Below are positions 8,465-16,870 of a stretch of 64,000 nt of DNA, piece by piece (position 1 is the first letter of the stretch; the number at the start of each line of letters is the position of its first letter). The stretch lies in the NCBI RefSeq assembly GCF_018861065.1, contig NZ_JAHKQO010000036.1:769865-833864 (forward strand), written 5' to 3'. Origin of the DNA: Paraglaciecola arctica. Its GTDB lineage: Bacteria > Pseudomonadota > Gammaproteobacteria > Enterobacterales > Alteromonadaceae. The translations under genes were made by a program, and so were the position numbers. The notes beneath the pieces are model-generated. The model saw only the letters and a list, made by a program, of their open reading frames with translations. It had not been told where the DNA came from and searched no databases.

Positions 8465-9958
8465 TTACTGTTTTTCCGAAGGTAACTTAGACACCAAGCG
8501 TAATGATGCTGTCAGTCCTTCTAACTGATAATGGGGTCTAAGGAAAAATTTAGCACTATAATACCCAGGATTTCCTTCTACCTCATCAACGACTACTTCT
8601 GCGCCCGCTAACGGTTTACGTGCTTTTGTTGCTTCAGACGAATTTTGTGGGTCACCATCAACATACTTATTAACCCATCCCTGCAACCACTTGTTCATTT
8701 CATCACGCCCTTTAAATGAACCCACCTTATCTCTCACAATACATTTTAAATAATGGGCGAATCGACACGATGCGAATAAGTATGGTAGACGAGCTGCTAA
8801 TGCTGCATTTGCAGTAGCGTCAGGATCATCATATTCAGCCGGTTTTTGTAACGATTGGGCGCCAATAAAGGCCGCCATGTCACTATTTTTGCGATGTATC
8901 AATGGCATTAAACCACAGGCTGAAAGTTCCGCTTCGCGGCGATCGCTAATCGCCACTTCAGTGGGACATTTCATGTCCACGCCACCGTCATCACTTGGGA
9001 AGGTATGCACAGGTAAACCTTGAACATCACCACCAGATTCGATTCCACGAATACGCGAGCACCAACCGTATTCTTTAAATGAACGATTAATATTAACCGC
9101 CATTGAATAAGCTGCATTTGTCCATGCATACTTAGATGAATCTGGACCACTGACATCCTCTTCAAAATCGAACTCTTCTACAGGATCTGTTTTGTCGCCA
9201 TAGGGTAGTCGCGACAATACCCTAGGCATAGTCAATGAAACATACTTGGCGTCTTCTGTTTCCCGCAAAGATCTAAATGATGCAAAATCAGGTGTCGAAA
9301 ATACTTTGGTTAAATCACGGGGATTACTCAATTGATCCCAATTATCTAACTGCAACAAACCCGGAGCCGCAGCTGTGATGAAAGGAGAATGAGATGCCGC
9401 GCATATTTTAGACATATTGGAAAGTAAATTGACATCAGCTGGACTATTATCGAAGTAGTAATCACCTACTATGGCACCAAAAGGTTCACCACCGAATTGT
9501 CCGTATTCTTCTTCATAGAACTTCTTGAAAATAGGACTTTGATCCCAAGCTGTACCTGCAAACTTTTTGAGGTTTTTACCGAGTTCTTTCTTAGAAATAT
9601 TGAAAACACGTACTTTAAGGGTTTCATCTGTTTCGGTGTTATTAACTAAATAGTGTAACCCACGCCATGAACCTTCTAATTGTTGATAATCTTCATGATG
9701 CAAAATTAAATTAACTTGTTCAGATAATTTTTTATCAATTTCGGCAATTATGGCTTCGATTGAATGAACCGTGTCTTCAGAAATCATATTTGCATCTTGC
9801 AGTGCATAACCAGCAAGAGTGTTTACAGCCTTTTCCACTTCCGATTTAGCATGATCGGATTTTGGCTTAAATTCTTTTTGTAACAAAGATGCAAAGCTAT
9901 CTTGGTCTAGATCTTCCCACGCGGTTTGTTCTGCTTGTGTTGTTTCTTGTTCAGCCAC
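8465..9958 (-). CDS. tssC: T6SS sheath large subunit TssC
   Basis: TssC (VipB) pairs with TssB to build the contractile sheath. The 497-aa length is standard. Recognisable blocks include the N-terminal region near residues 85-110 (LHHEDYQQLEGSWRGLHYLV), FGAIVGDYYF, SHSPFITAAAPGLL, and the C-terminal YYSAKFFLRPHYQLEGL stretch that contributes the strand augmented by TssB. It starts 3 bp after the tssB stop. It is cytoplasmic. Confidence 0.98.
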   Translation of the reverse strand: MAEQETTQAEQTAWEDLDQDSFASLLQKEFKPKSDHAKSEVEKAVNTLAGYALQDANMISEDTVHSIEAIIAEIDKKLSEQVNLILHHEDYQQLEGSWRGLHYLVNNTETDETLKVRVFNISKKELGKNLKKFAGTAWDQSPIFKKFYEEEYGQFGGEPFGAIVGDYYFDNSPADVNLLSNMSKICAASHSPFITAAAPGLLQLDNWDQLSNPRDLTKVFSTPDFASFRSLRETEDAKYVSLTMPRVLSRLPYGDKTDPVEEFDFEEDVSGPDSSKYAWTNAAYSMAVNINRSFKEYGWCSRIRGIESGGDVQGLPVHTFPSDDGGVDMKCPTEVAISDRREAELSACGLMPLIHRKNSDMAAFIGAQSLQKPAEYDDPDATANAALAARLPYLFASCRFAHYLKCIVRDKVGSFKGRDEMNKWLQGWVNKYVDGDPQNSSEATKARKPLAGAEVVVDEVEGNPGYYSAKFFLRPHYQLEGLTASLRLVSKLPSEKQ

Positions 9959-9961
9959 TTG

Positions 9962-10468
9962 TTATTCCTCCCCACTCTCTTCTTGTTTTGGTGCTGCACT
10001 TAGTGTTGCTAATAAGGTTGGATCTGTAAGAGCCTTGGCAATCAATTGCTCAGCACCTTCTTTACCATCCATGTATGTCACTAGATTAGAAAGTTGATTT
10101 CTGGCTTCTAACAATTGCTTCAGGCCGTCAGTATTTTTTGCAATTGATGCTGGGGTAAAATCATCCATGCTTTCGAAGTTCAACTCAACCGCTAGGTTAC
10201 CTTCTCCAGTTAAAGTGTTAGGTACAGATAACTGAACTCTTGGCTTTGTTGCTTTTAGACGATCATCAAAATTGTCTACATCGATTTCTAAAATTTTGCG
10301 TTCTGAAATTGGTGCTAGTGGCTCTGCTGGGTTGCCACTTAAATCTGCCATTACACCCATAACAAAAGGAATTTGAACTTTTTTCTCTGCACCGTAAAGC
10401 TCTACGTCATAATCTATTTGAACTCTCGGCGCTCTATTGCGACCGATAAACTTTTGACCACTAGACAC
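9962..10468 (-). CDS. tssB: T6SS sheath small subunit TssB
   Basis: TssB (VipA) is the small sheath subunit. The 168-aa protein shows the family motifs APRVQIDYDVE near residue 12, IPFVMGVMADLSG near residue 33 and FDDRLKATKPRVQL near 68. In tagJ-containing systems the TssB N-terminal region contacts TagJ. It lies directly upstream of tssC with 3-bp spacing and 80 bp downstream of tssA. Confidence 0.97.
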   Translation of the reverse strand: MSSGQKFIGRNRAPRVQIDYDVELYGAEKKVQIPFVMGVMADLSGNPAEPLAPISERKILEIDVDNFDDRLKATKPRVQLSVPNTLTGEGNLAVELNFESMDDFTPASIAKNTDGLKQLLEARNQLSNLVTYMDGKEGAEQLIAKALTDPTLLATLSAAPKQEESGEE

Positions 10469-10548
10469 GTTAATTCTCCTTAATATTATTAATTAATTTT
10501 TATATGTTTTTATCTGGGCTTTATCTATTTGAAATTATCATTCGAATC

Positions 10549-11604
10549 TTATTCTGAATCTGAAATCCCGCCAAGTGACTGAACCTGCGTTAATGCATCA
10601 GGGAAAATATCTTTAACTATATCCAGAAAATCTAAATTCACCAGTTTATTTGCGCGACCGATTAAAATCGGTACTGGGCTCGAGGGTTCGTATTCATTGT
10701 AGTAGCTAAGAATTAAATCAAAACAACGCTCTACGTCTTGTCGTGAAGTTAATTTCATATTCGCACTATTAAAATTTACGCTTCCAGCAGAAGTAGTAGT
10801 AACACCTTCGGTCTGCTGACCTTCGGAAGACTCAACGCCTTCGTCCGTTGTTGTCACTACTTCAACTTCGAGATTGCCGTACTTCTTTAACGCACTGGAA
10901 ACCTGATTTAATTCAGAGATTAGAGCATCGAAGTCAACGCTATACTCATTGCCTGCATGCTCAATGAATGTTTGATTAATATCATTTAAATGTACAACGC
11001 ATTGATTAACCGATTGAAACAAAGCCGTCGTTTCTTCGACATTGGATTCTTTAAAGATCCCGATAATTTGGGATAATTCTATTTCAGTACTATCGTCTTT
11101 TTTGCTCTCGGACGGGCTAATCGCATTGTCAATTAGCTGCAAAGTGACATTCCCTAAGATTTTGGAATGTACAAGCGGTAAAGTTCTAAGGGTATTGATA
11201 ACGAAGTTTCTATCTGAAAGGTGCCCCATCGCTGAAATTCGTTCTAGTGGGTCGCCATCATCTTCATCTAATTCTGGATAAACATCTTGCCATTTGTTTT
11301 TTACTAACTGCGACAAACCATTTAAACATTGTTCAAATTTGAATATTCCTTCAGTATTTAAAGCCGATTGAGCCAAAACACTAATAAGATTCAAGTCACG
11401 AGTTTTCTTCATAAACTCAAGCGCTTGTTTTTTTACTGCTCGCCACTCTGGAGGTTCGGCAGGGATAGTAGAATTGCCATCAAAACGTTCTGCTGTTCCT
11501 TGAGATTCGAAAAAGAAATTCTGAAATCCGGAGTCATCTTCAAGATTCACACCGCATACCGTATCACCCGAAATATCGGAGATGATCTCTTGATCGTAAT
11601 CCAT
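10549..11604 (-). CDS. tssA: T6SS cap/baseplate-priming protein TssA
   Basis: TssA helps start and guide tube-sheath polymerisation. The 351-aa protein has the ImpA N-terminal domain (about residues 10-130, with WRAVKKQALEFMKKTRDLNL and WQDVYPELDEDDGDPLERI). It ends with a conserved C-terminal block (ILSYYNEYEPSSPVPILIGR, then a DFLDIVKDIFPDAL-like stretch), which is the short TssA type as in P. aeruginosa TssA1. A Ser/Thr/Glu-rich linker lies at about 250-275. It is the first gene of the minus-strand tss arm and faces vgrG across a 409-bp intergenic region. Confidence 0.95.
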   Translation of the reverse strand: MDYDQEIISDISGDTVCGVNLEDDSGFQNFFFESQGTAERFDGNSTIPAEPPEWRAVKKQALEFMKKTRDLNLISVLAQSALNTEGIFKFEQCLNGLSQLVKNKWQDVYPELDEDDGDPLERISAMGHLSDRNFVINTLRTLPLVHSKILGNVTLQLIDNAISPSESKKDDSTEIELSQIIGIFKESNVEETTALFQSVNQCVVHLNDINQTFIEHAGNEYSVDFDALISELNQVSSALKKYGNLEVEVVTTTDEGVESSEGQQTEGVTTTSAGSVNFNSANMKLTSRQDVERCFDLILSYYNEYEPSSPVPILIGRANKLVNLDFLDIVKDIFPDALTQVQSLGGISDSE

Positions 11605-12013
11605 CTAGCACTTTCCTTAGACTGTTTTGATTATTTCTCGGTCAAATCTAATACAAATTTAGATTAATGCAAAGAGAAATTTTTTGCTTCTAAGAATCAT
11701 ATTATTCGAGAACAAATAAAAAAATCCTAATAATTAATCTAACTTAAATAATCAAAGTCAATAAATTGAGCTGCCAGTTACATATTTTGCAAAGCAGTGT
11801 AGGATTGTATAAATTTTATCAAGTAGACGCGTTATAGTTTGACTATGCTATGTATTATATTTGTGCATTCAAAAACCCGTTCATGAATAGTCAGTGTTAA
11901 AACGCGATATAAAATGTAATACATCAAAATTAGAGATAACTATTATCAATATGTAGCGCAGATTTGAAGCTCCTGAAATCTACAAAATTTGTGACTACTT
12001 AAAGGAATTGAAA
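11605..12013. promoter_or_regulatory. Divergent intergenic region between tssA and vgrG
   Basis: This 409-bp AT-rich stretch separates the two main T6SS arms and must hold promoters for both. No sigma-54 type -24/-12 pair was found by eye. A weak sigma-70-like candidate for the plus strand is TTGCAA near 11788 with TATAAA 15 bases later. An inverted repeat GATAA-N3-TTATC lies at 11935-11947. Two ACGCG-core words occur (11826-11835 and 11900-11909). The vgrG ribosome binding site AAGGA is at 12002-12006. No small gene is supported here. Confidence 0.5.
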
Positions 12014-14029
12014 ATGTCAGGATCAAGTAGTTTATTAGCTATTTCAACACCTCTGGGTGACGGTAAATTATTGCTTCGAAAAGCAGAGATCGTTGAAGAG
12101 CTTGGCAGACCTTTTAACATAGAAGTTGAACTTGTAAGTGATGACGAAGAAATATCTCTAGACGATATTCTTGGCCAGAATGTAACCATTCGATTAGAAA
12201 CAGAAGACGAGAGTCGTTTTTTTAATGGGATTGTTACGGAGTTTTTCCAAAAGGAGAATATCGATAGAACAGCATGTTTTGGAGCGGTTTTAAAACCTTG
12301 GTTTTGGCTTTTAACCTTGAGTGAAAATTGTCGAATATTCCAAGAAAAAACTTATCCAGATATCATTAAATCTGTTTTCGAAGACCTAGGTTTTTCAGAC
12401 TTTGAAAATCAACTTACGGGTTCTTATTCCCCACAAGAATACGTTGTTCAGTATAACGAAAGCGATTTCAATTTTGTTTCGAGAATAATGGAACAGGAAG
12501 GCATTTACTACTATTTCACACACACCAACGGTAAACACTCAATGGTGTTGGCCGATGATAGTTCAGTGCAACCCGATGTTGGAGACATTCCTTTTTATGA
12601 AAAAGAGGAAAGTGCCGGAATTATTGATGTTGAGGGGATTGTAAAATGGGAGAATTATCGGAAAATTCGAACTGGTGGAATTAGTTTAGGCGATTTTGAT
12701 TTTACTACCCCGTCAAAAAATCTTAGTTCTGTTACTGCTGATCCCAAAACTGGCTCATTATCTTCACTACAAAAGTTTAATTACCCAGGAAAATATACCG
12801 AGCAATCAAAAGGAAACAATTACACCAAAATATTAATGGAAAAAGAAAACGTTCACTATGAACAGAAATATTGTGAAGGTAACGCTAGAAATTTATACGC
12901 TGGCAGTCAATTTAAGTTAATAGATCATCACAGAGACGACCAGAATGACAACTACATAATAGTGAAGTTTCATTGTGTCCTCAAATCCGAAGAGTATTTT
13001 ACTGAAACTTCAGGAGAAGACGAAGAAACCTTTACTTCTAATTTTAAAGCCATTCCGGCGAAAGTTGCTTATAGACCACAATGCTTAGCCATAAAACCTA
13101 GAATTTCCGGCCCACAAACTGCAATAGTGGTTGGAAAGAGTGGCGAAGAAATATGGACAGACAAATACGGAAGAATAAAAGTGCTATTCCATTGGGATCG
13201 ATATGCTAAGGCCGATGAAAAAAGCTCCTGCTGGATAAGAGTTTCTCAAACTTGGGCGGGTAAAAATTGGGGGGCTATCCAAATTCCACGAATTGGACAA
13301 GAAGTATTAGTTGATTTTATTCACGGTGATCCGGACAACCCAATTGTTATTGGCAGTGTCTACAACGGCAGCACTATGCCTCCCTATGAATTACCTGCAA
13401 ATGCCACCATGTCAGGAGTAAAGTCGCGTTCGAGCAAAGGAGGCGGCGGTTTTAACGAAATTCGCCTAGAAGACAAAAAAGGCGAAGAACAAATATTTGT
13501 TCATGGCGAAAAAAACCAAGATATTAATATAAAAAATGACTGTTTTGAGACGATTGGAAATGATCGTCATTTGATTGTTAAAAACGATCAAGTTGAATTA
13601 GTTGAAAACAATCGCAGTGAAGAAGTCAAAGCTGACCATGTTGAAAAAATTGGTAAAGATAGACATTTGGAGGTGATTGGAAAAGAAGCCAAACAAGTCA
13701 CAAAGTCTCTTTCACTTACTGTAACAGGGGACGTAGCTGAGGTTTTTAAATCCAATCACTCTATGGAAGTAACAGATGATAGCTACATTAAAGGTACCAA
13801 TATTTGTATCGAAGCATCTGACAACATTACGTTGAAAGTAGGTAAGTCAACTATCGCTATCAGTTCTTCAGGAATAGCCATAGAAACGTCAGGCGACATT
13901 AAACTTGATGCGGGTAAAAATCTCGATACGGAATCGGGTGCAAATACCAAAGTCAAAGCCGGAGCCATGGGTAACTTCGAATCAGGTGGCGTGGCGACCA
14001 TCAAAGGTAGTGTGGTTAAGATTAATTAA
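12014..14029 (+). CDS. vgrG: T6SS spike protein VgrG (TssI), no effector extension
   Basis: VgrG trimers cap the Hcp tube and pierce the target membrane. The start is taken at ATG 12014, 7 bases after AAGGA; a TTG two codons earlier is less likely. The 671-aa protein has the gp27-like N-terminal part (about 1-330, with YNESDFNFVSRIMEQEGIYYYF), a gp5 OB-fold (about 350-460, with WIRVSQTWAGKNWGAIQIPR and EVLVDFIHGDPDNPIVIGSV), and gp5-type beta-prism repeats such as GNDRHLIVKNDQ. It ends right after the needle, so it lacks a toxin domain and probably carries cargo through the PAAR-like protein encoded next. Confidence 0.97.
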   Translation: MSGSSSLLAISTPLGDGKLLLRKAEIVEELGRPFNIEVELVSDDEEISLDDILGQNVTIRLETEDESRFFNGIVTEFFQKENIDRTACFGAVLKPWFWLLTLSENCRIFQEKTYPDIIKSVFEDLGFSDFENQLTGSYSPQEYVVQYNESDFNFVSRIMEQEGIYYYFTHTNGKHSMVLADDSSVQPDVGDIPFYEKEESAGIIDVEGIVKWENYRKIRTGGISLGDFDFTTPSKNLSSVTADPKTGSLSSLQKFNYPGKYTEQSKGNNYTKILMEKENVHYEQKYCEGNARNLYAGSQFKLIDHHRDDQNDNYIIVKFHCVLKSEEYFTETSGEDEETFTSNFKAIPAKVAYRPQCLAIKPRISGPQTAIVVGKSGEEIWTDKYGRIKVLFHWDRYAKADEKSSCWIRVSQTWAGKNWGAIQIPRIGQEVLVDFIHGDPDNPIVIGSVYNGSTMPPYELPANATMSGVKSRSSKGGGGFNEIRLEDKKGEEQIFVHGEKNQDINIKNDCFETIGNDRHLIVKNDQVELVENNRSEEVKADHVEKIGKDRHLEVIGKEAKQVTKSLSLTVTGDVAEVFKSNHSMEVTDDSYIKGTNICIEASDNITLKVGKSTIAISSSGIAIETSGDIKLDAGKNLDTESGANTKVKAGAMGNFESGGVATIKGSVVKIN

Positions 14030-14100
14030 GATTGTTAGGCATAATTTTATTGCGAATATTTAAACAAATATTTAAGTAACGATAAAAAGGGAGGGTAAAC

Positions 14101-14490
14101 ATGGCTATTGAAGTCAATATGGGTGCCAGTTTAATGTGTACTATGGGACTAGCTCCTAGTTCATTAATGGTGTTACCTCAAAATAGAACCATGGCTGAAG
14201 GCAAACCAGCAGCTAATATTATGGATAATAAACCCTTTGTTAATATTATGCCTTTCGGAATGTGTAAGTCACCTGCTAATCCCGCAGTTGCAGCGGCTAC
14301 AGCCGCAGCTTTGGGTGTATTAACACCTATGCCGTGCACACCAGTAACACCAAGTCCTTGGACTCCTGGGTCGTCCACCGTAATGATTGCTAATTTTCCA
14401 GCCTTAAATAATACCAGTAAGTGTATGTGTACTTTCGCTGGCGTCATTTCAATTACGAACCCCGGGTGTACCAAAGTAATGGTGCCTTGA
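14101..14490 (+). CDS. PAAR-like spike-tip protein, DUF4280 family
   Basis: A 129-aa protein of the DUF4280 type, a PAAR-like fold that sharpens VgrG and can carry effectors. Visible features are MGASLMCTMGLAPSSLMVLP at the N-terminus, an FGMC motif, the Ala-rich AAATAAALG stretch, the MPCTPVTPSPW motif, and C-terminal Cys residues in NTSKCMCTFAG and ITNPGCTKV. The cysteines suggest a metal-bound tip. The start has a strong GGGAGGG ribosome binding site 5 bases upstream. It follows vgrG by 71 bp and has no attached toxin domain. Confidence 0.9.
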   Translation: MAIEVNMGASLMCTMGLAPSSLMVLPQNRTMAEGKPAANIMDNKPFVNIMPFGMCKSPANPAVAAATAAALGVLTPMPCTPVTPSPWTPGSSTVMIANFPALNNTSKCMCTFAGVISITNPGCTKVMVP

Positions 14491-14761
14491 GGTTGGCTTT
14501 GAGTTATTGTTTAACGCGTTAAAAAAAATACCAACAAATAATAAAACACCTTAGTTTGACCCGAGTCTTTACCTAAATTCGTAATAGATACAACTATTTA
14601 TAGGAAATTTGGTTTTAAGTGAAAATTAGTTTATTTCTTGCCCAACGTGCTTATTACCTAATTGAAATTTTATTGTTATCATCGGAAGATAACTGCGATA
14701 TTCAAGGTGGATTTGACGTTATGTTTCATTATAAATTGACAAGAGGGATTAGTTTTTAGCT
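14491..14761 (+). promoter_or_regulatory. Leader region upstream of tagH
   Basis: This 271-bp gap probably carries a second plus-strand promoter. It contains a 14-bp perfect palindrome TTTAACGCGTTAAA (14510-14523) followed by an A-run, and an inverted repeat GTTATC-N7-GATAAC (14675-14693). Either could be an operator. An AAGAGGGA-type ribosome binding site is present but lies rather far from the tagH ATG. No gene is visible inside. Confidence 0.35.
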
Positions 14762-16351
14762 ATGCCGTATTTGAAACTTAAAATTGTATCGGGCAGTGAA
14801 ATAGGTCAAAACGATAACCATGACTTCACGGAACTAGGTGGTTCTATTGGTCGGTCTGAGGATTGCGATTGGACCCTAATAGATAGCGATAGATTCGTTT
14901 CTAAGAAACATTTGGTGGTTTCCTATAGAAATCAACAATTTGTCTTAACGGATGTCAGTAGCAATGGTGTAGTTGTCAACGGAGCCGGTACTCCTTTAGG
15001 GCACGGCAATGAACACATGCTTCAGGCTATGGACACATTAGTGATTGGGAAACATGTGGTTAAGGTCGAAGATATCAGTCTTGAGATCCCCAATACAAAT
15101 GTCAGCGCGAATCCATTTCAGACTCAACAAAGTGAAGGAGATTTGTTGGGCTTAGTTATGGACACAAATGCCGCTGCACCTCCACCACAAGAACCAACAC
15201 CCTTCCAACAATCACCTTTCCAAATCCCGGACAGTGCGGTCAATTCCGGCGCAGCAGAAAGCCAAAACCTCTTTGATACACCGCAACCGGAGAACGATTT
15301 AGGGTTAGGAGATATTTTATCTGCACCAGTCAAATCGACTACTGAAAGTGATTTTTCGAATTTTGATGAACAATCTAATCCTTTTAAAACAAGCCCATCA
15401 CCTTCTCCTTTTGATGCTCCGTCAGGAAACAACACCAATAACCCAAGCATAAAATCGGACGAAGCACTGATACCCGATGATTGGGAAATGTTTGACACTA
15501 TGTCTCCTGTTTCTGACTTTGAGCCTCCTGTTGAAAATAAAGTTGCTGTAGAGCCTGTCACCGTTGCAGAAAGTCCCGAAGTAAACAAGCTGGTGCAATC
15601 TAATGTACAGCAAAATGCCTCCGAATTTTCGCCACAAATTAACACTCCTATATTTGAAACTACGCCAGCGATAGAATCCGCTCCTCTAGAAGCTAAGCCA
15701 CCTGCTACTGAACAAGTTCAGTCGAATGCAGGTGCAGATTCAAAAGAAGTATCAAAAACTACAAACGATGACTTTTTTGACTCTTTATATCAAAAGTTAG
15801 GGCTATCGAAAGAATTTAAGGCATCGATTGATCACGACACTTTTGCCGAAGACATTGCGACTATATTGTTATCCACGACTCAAGGTTTAATGTCGCTGTT
15901 AGCCAGTAGAACCGCTTTTAAGCAAGAATCCAGAATGTCTGCAACACTGATACAACCCAAATCGAATAACCCGATAAAATTTTCAATTGATCCGGTTGAT
16001 ACCTTGGAAATGTTGCTACTGAAGAAAAAAAAGGGGTATATGTCTGTAGGGGCCTCGTATGATGAGGCTATGCAAGATATTCAATTGCACCAAATGGCAT
16101 TTATGTCGGGACTGCAAGGCACCTTAGACGGGGTGCTAGCACAACTTTCCCCCGAAGACATTGAATCTCAAGTAAACAATAAATCCCAAATGTTTAAAGG
16201 ATTAAATTCTAATTCTCAATGTTGGAAAATTTACAAAGAAAAACATCCTTTGCTTGCAAAGAGTGTAAAAGAGAATATTAATGAGGTACTCGGGACTTAT
16301 TTCTCAGATTCATACCAATCTCACATTAATCGTTATAAGACTGACAAATAA
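14762..16351 (+). CDS. tagH: T6SS FHA-domain protein TagH (Fha)
   Basis: Phospho-threonine-binding scaffold that activates T6SS assembly in threonine-phosphorylation-controlled systems. The FHA domain occupies about residues 1-105, with the binding-loop residues in GGSIGRSED, RFVSKKHL and DVSSNGVVVNG. Residues about 115-340 form a low-complexity Pro/Ser/Asn/Gln-rich linker. The C-terminal 190 residues, with DEAMQDIQLHQMAFMSGLQG, match the T6SS FHA C-terminal domain. It probably reads threonines phosphorylated by PpkA (24695-26974). It begins the fha-tssJ-tssK-tssL-tssM-tagF run. Confidence 0.93.
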   Translation: MPYLKLKIVSGSEIGQNDNHDFTELGGSIGRSEDCDWTLIDSDRFVSKKHLVVSYRNQQFVLTDVSSNGVVVNGAGTPLGHGNEHMLQAMDTLVIGKHVVKVEDISLEIPNTNVSANPFQTQQSEGDLLGLVMDTNAAAPPPQEPTPFQQSPFQIPDSAVNSGAAESQNLFDTPQPENDLGLGDILSAPVKSTTESDFSNFDEQSNPFKTSPSPSPFDAPSGNNTNNPSIKSDEALIPDDWEMFDTMSPVSDFEPPVENKVAVEPVTVAESPEVNKLVQSNVQQNASEFSPQINTPIFETTPAIESAPLEAKPPATEQVQSNAGADSKEVSKTTNDDFFDSLYQKLGLSKEFKASIDHDTFAEDIATILLSTTQGLMSLLASRTAFKQESRMSATLIQPKSNNPIKFSIDPVDTLEMLLLKKKKGYMSVGASYDEAMQDIQLHQMAFMSGLQGTLDGVLAQLSPEDIESQVNNKSQMFKGLNSNSQCWKIYKEKHPLLAKSVKENINEVLGTYFSDSYQSHINRYKTDK

Positions 16352-16363
16352 AGAGGAAGAAGC

Positions 16364-16834
16364 ATGTTAAGGCACATACGAAAAATCGGCATCATATTTT
16401 TATGTTTACAACTTTTCGCCTGTACAAATACCACTGAAAACACTGTGGATTTTAATTATTTCATTACTGCATCAAAAGACATCAACCCCGACATTGCGGG
16501 TCGCCCATCGTCTGTGATTGTGCGGATTTATCAATTAACTAATAGAATTAATTTTGAAAATGCCAGCTATGATGAACTTTTTGAAAGTAATCATAATGCT
16601 CTCGGAACAGAATACATTACCTTAAACGAATACTTAATTGATCCCGGAAGCAAGAAAGAAGTTGAACTTAAAATTTCAGAGAATGCTAAATATATAGGTG
16701 TAGTGGTTGGTTATCGTAGTACCGATATGGTGACATGGCGAACTATAAAAGAGGTACCAGAAGGCAGTTTTTGGAGAAACTCTGGCATCGAGTTTAAGAT
16801 TGAAAAGCTATCTGTTCGGGTAGTTGAAATTTAG
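16364..16834 (+). CDS. tssJ: T6SS outer-membrane lipoprotein TssJ
   Basis: TssJ anchors the TssL/TssM membrane complex to the outer membrane. The 156-aa protein has a lipoprotein signal peptide with lipobox LFAC, Cys at residue 20 and Thr at +2, which favours outer-membrane sorting. The mature beta-sandwich shows the family motif RPSSVIVRIYQLTNRINFENASY and the C-terminal GVVVGYRSTD stretch. It lies 12 bp after tagH with a GAGGAAG ribosome binding site. Confidence 0.95.
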   Translation: MLRHIRKIGIIFLCLQLFACTNTTENTVDFNYFITASKDINPDIAGRPSSVIVRIYQLTNRINFENASYDELFESNHNALGTEYITLNEYLIDPGSKKEVELKISENAKYIGVVVGYRSTDMVTWRTIKEVPEGSFWRNSGIEFKIEKLSVRVVEI

Positions 16835-16870
16835 ATATTAATTTAAACAATAAATAAAGGATCGGTTTAT

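Noticed and set aside
11605-12013. Sigma-54 promoter between tssA and vgrG
   Set aside because: No GG-N10-GC element with acceptable flanks on either strand, although many T6SS loci use sigma-54.
14101-14490. DUF4280 gene as a secreted toxin
   Set aside because: It is only as long as the PAAR-like domain itself, with no catalytic extension.
15124-15645. A 173-codon open frame antisense to tagH
   Set aside because: It lies opposite the low-complexity linker of TagH, and its Gly/Ser-rich translation mirrors that composition.
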